From NCBI GenBank assembly GCA_036345935.2, contig JADWOT020000006.1, positions 1,152,221 to 1,216,220 of the forward strand: DNA of 64,000 nt, in the 5' to 3' direction. The DNA comes from Taenia hydatigena. Lineage: Eukaryota > Platyhelminthes > Cestoda > Cyclophyllidea > Taeniidae. Below are positions 52,696 through 64,000 of the stretch, piece by piece (positions within the stretch are counted from its first letter, which is position 1; each line of letters begins with the position of its first letter). Both the position numbers and the translations under genes were made by a program. The notes under the pieces were generated by a model. The model saw only the letters and a list, made by a program, of their open reading frames with translations, ran no database searches and had not been told where the DNA came from.

Positions 52696-53552
52696 TGAAA
52701 TATTCGCTTAAATAATAAAGAATTATTGCGTAAAATGAATGTGTCAATTCAGGGGATGAAGGGAGGAGGGCGAGAGAAGGGACTATGTCCTCATCGCTCA
52801 TATTCTCTAGCTAGTATCACCTTTTCTTGGTATTGAACAAGCAGAAAAGGAGGAGATTGTTTGATTTTAAAGTAATGACCGTGTACGGGATTGTAGTCCG
52901 CTATAAAATTGTCTCTTTTTTTGGAAAGGGTTACCGATTACTAAATGATCAGATCACTTCCGACGCGTTTGGTTGCATTCTATCAATCGGCTACATTTGA
53001 ACGATTGGCTGGAGGAACAGTGGTTGTATTTTTTTACTTTATCAGTGGTAAAATAGGCATCTTTTCGCACTTAAGGAGACACAATGCTTTGTAGGCCTAA
53101 AACAATCAGCATTTAATTTATTTGGGTTAAATCTTCATGCACCCTTACCTCTAGGCACATAACTTAGCCTTTTGTATATAAGACTCAGAATTAGCATATA
53201 ATTCTTCCAAAACTAATTTCAGAGCGTGGAAACTTTTACGAATGGTGCCTTCATTTGCAAGAAAATGAAGAATATCTCGCGTTACTCAGTTTTAATTGGG
53301 CTTATTAAACCGTGAAAACTTTGCATAATTACAGAGGGCATCCTCAAAAGCCTTGAATTATTTCGAAGTGCATCACCTTTATAATCGAAGGGGCGAAATG
53401 GGCGCAAACACATTTGCCCATTGGCACGCGGATTATGATTGGCTGATTGTTAAGGTCATTGGGACATTTAACGATCGTTGCGCACGCACCGCATCCTTTC
53501 TGAACGTAGAGGGCACAGTGCGAGACTGTATGGCTATCAACCGTTCTGGAGG
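52696..53552. other. Intergenic between SLC1 and the membrane-protein gene
   Basis: About 860 bases with the SLC1 poly(A) signal at 52714 and the presumed promoter of the next gene. A minus-strand frame at 53344-53670 overlaps the next gene's signal-peptide exon and is a shadow. Nothing else seen. Confidence 0.5.
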
Positions 53553-56500
53553 ATGAAGCTAGAAGCACTGGTTGCCTCTTGTCTCTCACTCCTGATATCC
53601 TTGACCACTGTTTGGGGAGATATTTGTCCTCGAGGTTATTGGCCAGCAGAAGTCCAGTCGGCATCGACAAAGAAAGCCATAAACCAATACACTAGCGATA
53701 GGAAATACTCCCTACCTTATGGACCCATAGGAAACACACCTATATGTCGCTTTTGTCCTCAAATTACCTGTTTTATAATGCGACAGATGGCAGAAAAGAA
53801 GGATTCCAGAAGGGATCCTACAATTCGACGACGACCACGGCCACATCCAACTCAATCTCTCACCACAACTAGAACACCGTCTATGGAGAATCTCTTTACA
53901 GTGTTTGATAACACCACAGCAAACAAGTCGTCTGATACGCATGAAGATTCAAATTTTATGATGTCTTGCGCTCCCTATTCTGATCTGCCGCATCCCGAAC
54001 AAGTCATTACGTATTTGGACTGTGTTCAAATTGGTCAAAGGGATCTCTACTACCTTTTCATTTACGTACCAGTCAATAAGGAGCATGAGGTTGCCCCAGT
54101 GGATTGTATAGATCCGAATTTCCTTACATGGATTCCGAAAAGAGAAAAGCTGAAAGGAATTGAACTAGGTTTTCCCATGAAAAAATTGCCTTCATACTTC
54201 TTCCGGTATTATCGAGACATCATGGAGGTTGGTGGCTTGATTCACTATGCTCTATTATCGTATAGCAAATTATTAATTTTAAATCTAGGGTATGGTTAGC
54301 AGTGGGTGGGTGAAATCATTTTCTGTATCAACTTTAAAGGCTACTGAACAAGTCTGCATTGACTCCTCTGCATTGATAAATTATGAAATTGATCCACACG
54401 ATTTGCAACGGTTCGATGGAAAGGTGCTAACGCAGACAGTGTATCGTCATAAAGGTCTTAAGAGGAATGTGTTACCACCGAAGCAACCTCCAAACACCGC
54501 AGAAACTGGACACAAAAGCGATGAAGAAGTGGCTGAATGTCCGAATCTAACCCCAACTGGAGTGGGGCGAACGTTTGCTGACAAGGATTGTCGTTATGCT
54601 GCCTCGGTATGTACTAATTTTTTTGTTCACGAAACCGGTTAAGGAAGCAGTTTCAAATACTTAATGGTTAAAGGTGAATGTCTTAGATACACGGAGAAAC
54701 GGCACCAGGAAAAATTAAGAGAATGAGGGCGATATAAAAGACATCCTTACGCAAAAGTTGAGCTGCAACGTGATGTAAAGAGCCTTGCACCTTGCTGTAT
54801 CAGTGGCAAGAAAGGAGGCTCTTTCGAATTAATTTTACTGCTCACAAAAAGACTACGTTCTTGAACACCTGTGAGCTATATCGCGTGATAATTGGGTGGC
54901 TTACAACACAAAATTTGTGGTAAAATATTTTACTAAGCAATAGGACACACTGACGAATACAGAGGCAACTAACTTCATCAAATTTATTAGAATGGATTTT
55001 TAAAATTCTTTTTAATGCTAGTAGCATCCTCTGAAAGGGCCAGTAATCACCCATTGGTTCAAAATTGACCAATAAGATTGAAGCAAAAATATATTTGTAA
55101 AACAAGCTTAAAAGTAGGGATTCGGAAAAAGAAGCGTCAAAAGTTTTTAAAAATTGAGAGATTGTATTTTGTTTCTTTTAAAAATAATGAAGTCTAGTCG
55201 TGCAATGACTTTCTGTAGCATTGCGGAGATGTGAGACTTAAATGTCATTGTTCGATGTCGATGCACTGTAAAGTACTAAGCAGACAAGTGTCGGTCCTTC
55301 AGCTTCAAACGTCTCTTCGTGTCACAAAGTGTTTTTTAAAACTCTTGGGCGTGGTCAATGCTTCAAGCTTAAGTTCATCTCGGCTACAAGGCTTCGGGGT
55401 GTACTTTCACCCTAGACTTGTTGTGGAGCACCGAGTGAAAGTGCGGTACGCAGTGGCGGAACTCAAGTGTCCCGCGTTCCGTTTACGTATGCCGCCAATT
55501 CTTTGATGACTGATGAATGGATGAAATGTAGTCTGTCAAGATTGATTTGAAGTAGTTGAGATTAAGGTGTGCAGAGAAGCCATCAGTCATACCCTGATTC
55601 CTGAACAAGGCAGGAACACCCCTGAAGAGAAAGGAATCGCGTGCTCATTCTTATCATTTGGTGCTTTTTCACTGATGAGCATCACCTTAATAGAAGCTGG
55701 TTAAGGACAAAAATAAGTGGCTTTGCTTCCTCCATGTATCTTAATGAATCCGTTCATCAAGCCAACGAACTAACCAGTAATTATCTCTTTGTTACCAAAA
55801 GTTACTCAAGACTTGTGTGGGATGCCAAAACTTTCTCTCCGTAAAGCTTTATCATGTGTATGCTTGAATTTGGTGCTAGGTATGCATCTTCCATTACGCG
55901 TTGTGCACCAAGCAGCATTCATGGTTAGGGTCATTCTTCTCTTCTTGCTAAAAACACAAAGCTGCACAACAAAATCGCCTTCTTCTTAGGAAGCATCGAG
56001 AAGAGGAGAGATGAGAATGGCACTTCTGAAACTAATAAAAATTATGCGATTCTGGTATACGGACGTAAGATTGAGAGGGAGAGAAATCAAGGTGGTTGAT
56101 GCCACGCTTGAGTGTTTAGCATTCTCCTTAAGATTGTGCTCCTTTGTTTTGTGTTATTTAAAACAAACCGTTGCTAGTTGTTATACTTTTTTGCATGGCC
56201 TTTAATTCCAGTTTACTTCTAAAACAAAATTTGACTCGAACTGCGCCAAGTTAGTCTTCTGCGTGTAAGAAATAAACCGTGATTGAAATGACAGTATTTT
56301 ACCAAATAACTATCTTGCCACTTGGGCTACTAATTCACTTCGTTCGACTACAGGAAATGCCTATAAACGATTCATTCGTCTCCAAAGAGGAGGTAGAGAA
56401 GGCATGCAACTGTCTTCATTGTACTTATCAAAAGCCTACAGTACAGGTCACCAAAGAGGAGCGCAATCGCCTACCAGTCCCAAAATATGTCACCACCCTT

Positions 56501-56893
56501 CTCAATATGGCTCTCCTGGCTCTTGTGCTAATTCTCATCTTCGGCACAGTGCTGGGTTTCTGTCTGAACAACAAGGACAAAGCAATGATCCTCTTCCTCA
56601 CCCGAACCCGTAAACGCAAACGCGAACGCGAGGAGGCATTAGCCCGAGAGGCTGCCGAGAGGGCAGCCAAGGAGGCGGAAGAGCAGAATCTAGTAAATTG
56701 GAATCCCTTTCTCAATCGCTATGGTATGCTGGCTGGAAGTGGAGCAATGGGAGGCTTTGGACCCTTCTCAGCCCGTCTACCAATGGGAAACATGGAGGGC
56801 ACAGGGGGTGGACAATTCGGCGGCCCGCAGCACTCCACAGCCGCCAATCAGGAGGCGCAAAAAGGTGCCGGACGCAAGCGTGGAGTTCATTGA
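53553..56893 (+). CDS. Uncharacterised type I single-pass membrane protein
   Basis: Three exons in phase 0: 53553-54227, 54289-54606, 56354-56893, giving 510 residues. The ATG at 53553 starts a clear signal peptide (MKLEALVASCLSLLISLTTV) with a likely cut before DICPRGYW; a longer frame starts upstream but would bury it. The extracellular part (about 310 residues) has spaced cysteines (CPRGYW, CRFCPQITCF, YLDCVQIGQ, CIDP, CPNL, CRYA, CNCLHC) and N-glycosylation sites (DNTTANKSS). The transmembrane helix is about 355-377 (NMALLALVLILIFGTVLGF), followed by a Lys/Arg/Glu-rich juxtamembrane helix (RTRKRKREREEALAREAAE) and a Gly/Met-rich tail ending RKRGVH. No known family recognised; receptor or tegument surface protein are possibilities. 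AATAAA at 56955-56960. Confidence 0.85.
54607..56353. other. Intron 2 of the membrane-protein gene
   Basis: A 1.75-kb intron with donor GTATGT and acceptor CTACAG. It contains only short frames with poor coding character and no recognised repeat. Confidence 0.6.
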
Positions 56894-59265
56894 ACTCGCA
56901 AATGCCTGTTTGGTGTCAACACAGATACAAAGGGCCGACTATATACTGTCTTTTAATAAAAAAAACAGCAAAAGAAAATGCAGTTTTTCTTTCTTCCCTA
57001 CTAGTGCAACTTTTAAACACACTCTTTAAGAGTCGTTTGTCGTGATACTAATGCTTTAGCAAAAATTTAAGTATTTTTAAATTTCGATTTTTATTTTGTG
57101 TCAAAAACCATGCAAATATACTATTTATTACCTGTTAGTACGATATTCCGTATATAAACTGATACATTAGACCCAAAAGTTGACATTTTCTTCCTCACTT
57201 TTAAAGGCGCATACATTGCGATTGTTTTTAGGCAAAAATGACGAATTTGCTAGGAATTCGTTACTTGTTTTGTCCTAATCCGAGCCGTTTTCTAACACAT
57301 TGAACAGACTTAGCTGGAATGGTTCTCAAGTTTATTTTAAACTAAAGCAAAAACTTTTGCTTTGCTGGCAGCAGTATGAAATTTCATGCCTATTTACATA
57401 TTTATTTAATTTCCTAATGGTCTTTTGCACTATGGCTCCGTCCATTTAATGCATCCTGAAAACCAAAATAAGTTCGCGTGCAACCCCAGTTGACAGATTT
57501 TACTTTTTCGCCTCCATTCGGGTACGTTTTACCCTTTTTTTGTTTTAATGCAAACGCTACTTCCTCAATGCACCTCAAGCAACAACAACCGCAATTTCTT
57601 GCTTAAAATCTTCGCCACCGTCAGAAGTGGTGGGGACACAGAGGCGTGGAATTAAATATTAAGAATGCATTTATTCTAATAAAATGGACGACCTGTGTTG
57701 ATGCCATCTCCAAGTCTGGCATTGACGCTTGAATTTGTCTTGGCATTTTGCATTCTGTGGCTGTGGCTCTTGCATTCTAGTATTGCTGCTGTCATCTACA
57801 AATTGCTAAGGCTTTGACACAGTTGAAGGGAAGAAAGATTTTGGACTGATAACTCGATAGCACCAAATACTGTGCCAAAGACATTCATCACTGCCTCTAT
57901 CGGGAGTAGCATCACTGCTGACTAGCTTCAAACTTGGAACCTCAAAGAAACTATGTACTTTGACAATTTCAAGTTTAATAACTGATTTTAATGTTTGGTT
58001 TTTTCGTGGCATCTTAAATGAAATGCAAATATGAGCTCAATTTTGTGTGTTACAGATGCTAAACAAAATAGAGAGGGCACAGTAAAGTAGGTAAACATCA
58101 CAGGCAAATAAAAAGTAGAGGAGGAAGGAGGCTAGAAAACTTAATGACGTCCACCAAGTAAAGCCTTCACTTCTTTCCACACATCGCTTGTGACTTGAGT
58201 TAGCGGCTAAGAGAGGGAAAGAGAAAGTTGGAGAACAAAGGCGAGTAATTTTATATTTGAGAGAGGTAAATAGAAGCTCTGCATGCATAAATTAGACATA
58301 CGAAGAGGCGGCAAATTTTGATGCATGTTCAACAAACCACCATGAGTGCGTTTTTTATCTGGCACTGGCAATTTAGTGCCCGGCACTGCTTCCGGTAATG
58401 TGCTGACCAAATCTCCAAGACCTACAGTAGGTGTGTAAATTTCTAGAAGTCAATGTCACTAATGTTTCATTTTCGCTCTCTTAAGAGACTACCTATTACT
58501 GACATCAAAGCAATAATCCTCCAAACAAGTACTTTTATTTTCTCATGACGCAGTAAAGTGTAACTGATTCCACTGACTGATTGTCACGCCACTTAATCAT
58601 GATGAAGGCGTAATTCTTCACCTTATTCACCTCCTTATAAATCCTTCGCCTCGTTTTTTCTTCAAGTCTAGATGCTGGACAGAGTGGATGTATTAGCATG
58701 CCTCCTACGGACCACACGGTGGGTAGAAATACTGACCTTGACGTTCCCACATTTGATTGGCTCGTCCTATTGGCCAATGATATTTAGGACAAAATTTGTC
58801 GACAATATTCGCTTTCTGCTAGCTTTGCGTGGATCGAGGCAAAACACATCGTAGGGTTTACAGCGGACGCAAATCTCCTTACCCACCGCTAAACATGTAG
58901 TTTCTCATCCCATAAGTAAGCCAAATGCTGTCTATTTGACTGTTATTACACAAATGCAAGGTTTTTTAACGTTACTGATAAAGCTGATGACCGTTCAAGC
59001 TTTCATTTACTGATATTACAAATAAAAAGTAGCCACTAATATGTAAAACCAATATTTAGTTATCCTACGCCTATATGCAAAGAAAAACTTTGCGCAAAAA
59101 TGGGTTTATGTGAAATGTGGAACTACTGTCACTGTCTAGATATTTTTAATTGAGAATGAATGGAGAGTATTTTGATAGCAAATAACGACAACACCAGGTG
59201 AGTAATTTAAACTGCCAGATTAGTGGTTGTTTAAACGACTGGTTCCTTTCTAGGTTGAGTTGAAA
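56894..59265. other. Intergenic upstream of the G-alpha-like gene
   Basis: About 2.4 kb, AT-rich. After the poly(A) signal of the preceding gene the only candidate coding content is a pair of possible minus-strand exons at 58141-58421. No repeats of the families seen elsewhere in the window were recognised. Confidence 0.5.
58141..58421 (-). CDS. Possible 3' exons of an unrecognised minus-strand gene
   Basis: A 120-base segment (58421-58302) has acceptor CTGTAG, donor GTATGT, and a protein-like product (LGDLVSTLPEAVPGTKLPVP, then THGGLLNMHQNLPPL). It can splice in phase to 58193-58141, which gives TSDVWKEVKALLGGRH and a TAA stop. No upstream exon with matching phase was secured, and no family is recognised. 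Confidence 0.3.
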
Positions 59266-62200
59266 ATGCAAACAGATTCACCATCTGTGTTTAAGAAGAG
59301 CTTCATTTTTCAACGGTGTTTCCGTGAAAGCCTTGCAAAAATGGTAAGTCACCTAGCAAGTGACTATAATACCCTGGATTCCTAAAAGTGATCAGATGAA
59401 ATCACTTGGTACGAATCTTATGTACTTTAAATAAGCATAAACAATTTAGAAATGATCAGAATGAGAAATGACACGTTGAAAAAGTGAAATCCTTGTAGAT
59501 GAGATGTCGACAATCCAGTTTGCGAAGCTTTTTGATTGACCAGGAGTTGTTGGAGGATCAGGAACTTCGTCGCCGGGAGATAAGACTCCTCCTGTTAGGC
59601 AAGTTGTGAAGCGACTTTTATTATCTTTTCCTTTCAAAAGTATTTTCAATAAAATTCAGAAAGATTTAGGTCCAATTTTATATACTGCTAGCACCGCTCT
59701 GTTGCTAGCTGCATTATTGCAAGGCTTGCATTGCTAGCTAAACACTTTTTCTACGTAGGCAATCCCTCCATTTCCTCCTCTTCCTTTTATCATCCATGCT
59801 ATGGGAAGGTTGGATGTTTTAAACATCCTTATTATAATCACACGGAGGTTATGTGGTAGCGAAACCGAGGCAGTCGAGAGTAGAATATTCCTAAGTCCAG
59901 AGAATCACCTTCTCCGTCCGCGACCAAATTTAAATTGCCCCTTCCCCGCCTCCCACCCACAAGGTCACTCTTAAACAACATAAGTATTGCAATCAATCTA
60001 ATGAAAACGCAAAAACTTTGTTCATTTAAGAGAAAAGATGGATCTTCTTTCTCGCTAAAATGGTTGTGATTTAGTTCAAAAAGTACTTTTTCCAATTGCT
60101 TGACTCGGTGTGCCATCAAGAACTTTTGCGAAAAGTTTACTTAAAGTAAAGGCCAAATTACAAAATAGACCAAACTTTGCTTGCTGCCCATGATAAAAAT
60201 TTGCGTTTTTAAATGAGATCTATTTGTTTTTTCTTTAGCATAGAATTTGTTTTTATTTGGTACCATTAAAATGTAAAAATATTTTGCTTGAATAGCTTCT
60301 TTTAAGTGTTTCGCATTAATTTGTCAACTAAGAAGTGAAAATTCACAGTTCCTATCCCAGTAGCAAAAAATTTGGAAAAATTTTAATTACAAAAGAACCT
60401 GTGTGGTTGAATTTACATTAACAGGGAACAAAGGTAGCGGAAGAAGCACACTGGTCAAACAACTTCGCATTCATTACGGCGACAGCTTCCCAACTCCTGT
60501 GAGAAAATTTCTCATTCCCATTATTACGGCAAATCTGGCTGATGCAGTGGTTTGCGTCGTTAGGATTATGCAAAACTCGGGGATTAAAATAGCGGATTCT
60601 TACGTTCAGGTAAGCTGGTACTACTGAATCGTTAAGTTGCATCGGGCATAATCATCTCAAGCTTATTTTATGTATCCACAAGGAATTGACCATGCAACTT
60701 GTTAGAAATCAGCCAAGCGAGGACTACACTTCGGTTGTTTCATTTGACTTCTACAACAAATCACTCTCAATGGGAACAAGCGCAAGAAACTCTTTAGTCG
60801 AAATTAGGGAATTTCAATCCATCATTGAGGATGAGGGGATACCTCAAAATGTATTAAGACTGTCAGCACCTTCAAATACCTCCGTACAAACCAATTTACA
60901 GCCCAATAATTCGCCAGCTTGCGCTCCAGGCACTCCGCTTCACATCAAGCTCTCAAAAAGTTTAACAGTGAAGGAAATTCAATCCCTTCTTGGCTCTTTA
61001 CATCCCGAGGTTGACTGGGCCGAGGTAATTCAAACGGATGTTTTCAATAAAGCACCAGCTGGTGCAAACCAGAAAGAGGTGCTGGCCGCGTGGCTAGAAA
61101 ACGCCTTCAAGACAGGTAAACTCCATCCAGCTAAAGTAATGGCAGCTCTACAAGAGCGTGTACGCAATCCATACATTCGAAAACTGCCAGCAAACATTGC
61201 AGCTCAGCTTCCACCCCCAAATGAGGCTCCACCGACGCCGCCATCAACCTCCGCGCCAGATTTGGATAGTAACATTCTCACAGACACCGATGACTGGTCC
61301 TCGAATACACCTTGCCAGTCAGAGACGAAATCACTAAGTGAGGAGGATGTTAGTTTGCACTCAGACGTGACGACTGAAGAGAAGGTGGCATTTGAAGAGA
61401 GGGATATAAAATCGGGAGCCTCGTTGACCAATGTGGTGGCCGATGAGAAGGAAAGTTTGGTGCAAAACTTCCAAGGATCTAGTATTATGTCTTTGAGTGG
61501 CAGAATGCTAAAGATGATCATTGATCGTCCAGAGTTTCAGGCAACGCTTGCTAAGGAGGCAGAAACTCACCTAGAACTGTCAACCTCCCAAATATAGTGA
61601 GTATTCGATTTCCAAAATTATTAGAATCAAGTATCATTTTAGAACTTTTAGTAGCATAAATAAATCTAAAGGCTCTCAAGTAGTATGACAGAATTTCGCA
61701 TCGTCTCGAATCTTTCCCAAAGACGAAGGAAGTCATTATAATCTTGACCCGGGAGGTGCGAAACCAAATCTTTAAGATAATAAGTGGCCCTCTCTCCTTT
61801 TGTTGGACTTCCCACTTCCGACGTCTAGACGATGTCGGTGCTGTAAGGAAAATACCCATAAACCGTTTGACCATTTCTCTAAATCGCAATTTCCGTCCTG
61901 CTTAAAAATTGTATTTGACGGAAGGAATAGGTTGCCAGTCGTAAGGCAACTGGGTTATAAAATGAGGGAAGAGGTTTAACAGATCAGTTTGCCCTCTTTT
62001 TTTTCTCCTTTCCCTGCTGTTCTAACTTCAGTGCTGCCCAGCCTTATCCATCCATGCTGTATCCAGCTCGTAGGAAGGTGAAAGGTTTGCTTATTCTCTT
62101 AGTATACAGATTCGTAGCGAATTTTTTACGGTGGTTCATGCATAGCGTCGCTTAATGTGCTAAAGAACAATCGTGCAGACACTGACTAAGCAAATTGCCT

Positions 62201-62862
62201 TAGGTGGACGTCTGGTAGTATGACAGAATATTGCGTCGTCTCGAGTCTTTCCTAAAGACGAGGGAAGTCATTATACTCAGGTCCGAAACCAGATTTTTAG
62301 GTAATAAGTGGCCCCCTCTTCTTTTGAGCATCGACTCCAACGTCTCCTTTTGTTGGGCTTCGCGCTTCCGACATCTAGTCGATGTCGGTGCTGTAAGGAA
62401 AATACCCACAAACCGTTTGATCATTTCTCTGGATCGGGAGTTCCGTCCTGTTTAAGGGGTAGACTTCACTGACCATCTCGTGTTTTCATTGCCAGTCGTA
62501 AGTCCACTGGTCCAAAGGCAGGGTCATAAAATGAGTGACGAAATTTAGCAGATCACGTTTCCCGCTTTATTCTCCTTGCTATGCTGTTCTAACTTTCCTT
62601 AGTATAGAGCTTCGTAACGAATTTTTCCGGGTGGTTCATGCCTAGCATCAATTTAGTTGCTTAAGAACAATCATACAGAAAACGAATCTGAGATAATTGC
62701 CTTTTGTGGACGTCATTTTCATCAAAGTAGTCGTCCATTGCCGCCACTATAGCTGCTCATGTTGCTACTGAGACCGAAAGAAGTCAAAAGATGTACTGTC
62801 GACGTATGGAGAAGCTGATGGCTGCTGGTGTAGTGCATAAACCCAGACGAAGAGTTGAGTAG
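59266..62862 (+). CDS. Chimeric G-protein alpha-like protein lacking the rest of the GTPase domain
   Basis: Six exons in phase: 59266-59343 (tentative), 59499-59598, 60425-60609, 60683-61596, 62032-62084, 62753-62862; 479 residues. Exon 2 begins with its own ATG and encodes the G-alpha N-terminal helix (LIDQELLEDQELRRREIRLL) that continues LLLLGNKGSGRSTLVKQLRI, matching the G1 loop LLLLGAGESGKSTIVKQ with the P-loop Lys changed to Arg. The region that follows resembles the G-alpha helical domain as far as IEDEGIPQNVLR. Switch I, DVGGQ, NKKD and TCAT motifs are all absent. Instead there is a Pro/Ser linker, an unrecognised helical segment (LTVKEIQSLLGSLHPEVDWA ... NQKEVLAAWLENAF), a Pro-rich stretch, an acidic region and a basic C-terminus (HKPRRRVE). 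Exon 2 ends at a GC donor. AATAAA at 62942-62947. GTP hydrolysis is unlikely. Confidence 0.75.
61680..62714 (+). repeat. Two-unit direct tandem repeat, about 0.5 kb each
   Basis: Unit 1 (61680-62214) and unit 2 (62215-62714) share, in the same order, GTAGTATGACAGAAT, AGGGAAGTCATTATA-like, GATGTCGGTGCTGTAAGGAA, AATACCCA(T/C)AAACCGTTTGA, TTGCCAGTCGTAAG, a CTGTTCTAACTT block, TTCGTA(G/A)CGAATTTTT and GTGGACGTC. Unit 2 has a roughly 35-base insertion after its first third, and lacks about 70 bases that in unit 1 correspond to exon 5 of the G-alpha-like gene. The identity looks like 80-85% by eye. Confidence 0.8.
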
Positions 62863-64000
62863 AAGTACCTTTATTTAAAAGTGGAAATTTAATGGCAAAT
62901 ACTCTCACGCAAGCATTTATTGCAGCCCCTAAAACTAAGAAAATAAATGCGGAATTATCAGTTCCGTAACTTCGTGTTTGATCTCAAGAGAAACCGCTTG
63001 AGGTATTTTAATAAAAACACAGATAAAAAAATATTTTGACTGCAATTAAAAAGTAGGCTTTTCAGCACCTCAATAAAAGCACAAAAGAGTTAAACAACTG
63101 GTGTGTAATAAGAACCGCACATGAACAATAGCTACACGGACGAATTTTTACTAAAACACCCTTCAAGGCACGTCCAAAACCTTACTTTTATGGACTTCGT
63201 TTACAATCGTACGCTTTTATTTCTATAATCCATAAAACTTGAGTGTTTGTAAGGGCTTTGTAACGCACCCTAAAAGGGCGATTTGTCTCAACTTCTAAGG
63301 CAGCATTTGTAGACGTGCGTTGGAGCTTGGAGTGCTCTACACTACCCACAGAAGTGGATACTTGTCTAATTTTGACTCCACCAATATGTACGATTTCTTA
63401 CTTTGAATAATAAAAGTATAAGACTGTTAGCATCGCAACAAAGTTTACGAAGACATGCCAGCAGGAGTAGATGCAGCAAATTTAATTCTACAAAATTTAT
63501 ATCGAATAATAATTGGCAGATCTGAAGCTTGTTTAGGAAATCAAAGGAAAGGGATCCCCTTTGAATAGCTTAATTTGACGTGACAGCGGTGCTGCCTTGG
63601 TGATTAGGGCAAGGACTTGACTTGATAAGGCTATCGGTGAGAGCTGTCAGAGAGGCGCGATAAATGCTGGTGCATTATTCTCACATAAGTGTGTGCTTTG
63701 GAGATTGCAGTGAAAAAAAGAAGTGTTTTGATTTTATCATATCTCATGTCTTCACAGTCTTTCCTTAGTTGGAAAAATGGGTTGTTAAGTCACGTAATTT
63801 TGTAGCTACAAGTAGAATATTTTGATTGGTTAACAAATTATCCCATTTTAATTCCTGGCAGACCCCTTAAATGAAACAAATGTCATGGACTTGAGTGATT
63901 TGATGACAGTCCACTCTGGCCTTGTCCCTCAATCATGGTTCTGTTTAGGGGCTTTAAAATGGCATTAGACATTTAAAGCCATTGAGTTGTCGTCCTTTGT
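62863..64000. other. 3' flank of the G-alpha-like gene to window end
   Basis: AT-rich sequence with a poly(A) signal at 62942. I see no reading frame with coding character, no copy of the repeats found elsewhere, and no RNA gene. Confidence 0.5.

Noticed and set aside
61551..62424. Similar minus-strand frames (KRF(M/V)GIFLTAPTS) in two places
   Set aside because: Their similarity comes from the direct tandem repeat, and both overlap introns or exons of the G-alpha-like gene; frames diverge soon after.

Overview
This is eukaryotic, animal nuclear DNA. Nearly every gene is split by GT-AG introns (the shortest is 37 bases), with no operons or bacterial signals. The gene set (DDX3/PL10 helicase, SEC61G, STIM, Drosha, ROCK, PSMA5, USP40, SLC1 transporter, G-protein alpha-like) is metazoan. 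GC content near 40-45%, compact genes with small introns plus a few large ones, and short non-coding LTR elements that resemble TRIMs described in taeniid tapeworms suggest a parasitic flatworm, probably a cestode. The organism assignment is inference; the gene calls rest on protein motifs read across reconstructed splice junctions whose phases all agree.

Layout. 1-4.5 kb: minus-strand DDX3/PL10-type DEAD-box helicase, 3' end beyond the window. 4.5-7.2 kb: flank with a TRIM-like element and a reversed fragment. 7.2-7.4 kb: plus-strand SEC61G. 7.9-13.0 kb: minus-strand STIM, the ER calcium sensor, missing only its signal-peptide exon. 13.4-16.1 kb: a complete TRIM-like element and a field of decayed copies. 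16.6-24.0 kb: minus-strand Drosha (18 confidently placed exons). 24.4-36.0 kb: plus-strand Rho-associated kinase (ROCK), divergent from Drosha across about 440 bases, with a 7.5-kb intron inside the kinase domain. 36.5-38.0 kb: minus-strand proteasome alpha-5. 38.9-39.7 kb: minus-strand single-exon EF-hand-like protein. 40.7-43.7 kb: plus-strand USP40-like deubiquitinase. 44.3-51.5 kb: large inverted duplication around the first exons of a divergent SLC1 transporter (47.6-52.7 kb). 53.6-56.9 kb: plus-strand signal-peptide, single-pass membrane protein of unknown family. 59.3-62.9 kb: a most unusual gene whose N-terminus is G-protein alpha-like but which lacks the rest of the GTPase. 62.9-64 kb: no recognised gene.

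The genes are mostly unrelated housekeeping and signalling loci. Loose links: STIM and SEC61G are ER membrane components and lie tail to tail; ROCK and Drosha share a likely bidirectional promoter; PSMA5 and USP40 both serve the ubiquitin-proteasome system. The most noteworthy items are the truncated, P-loop-altered G-alpha chimera with a tandem repeat through its 3' exons, the STIM with a non-coiled linker where the inhibitory clamp should be, and the SLC1 gene with exons copied in inverted orientation upstream and family-defining substrate motifs lost.
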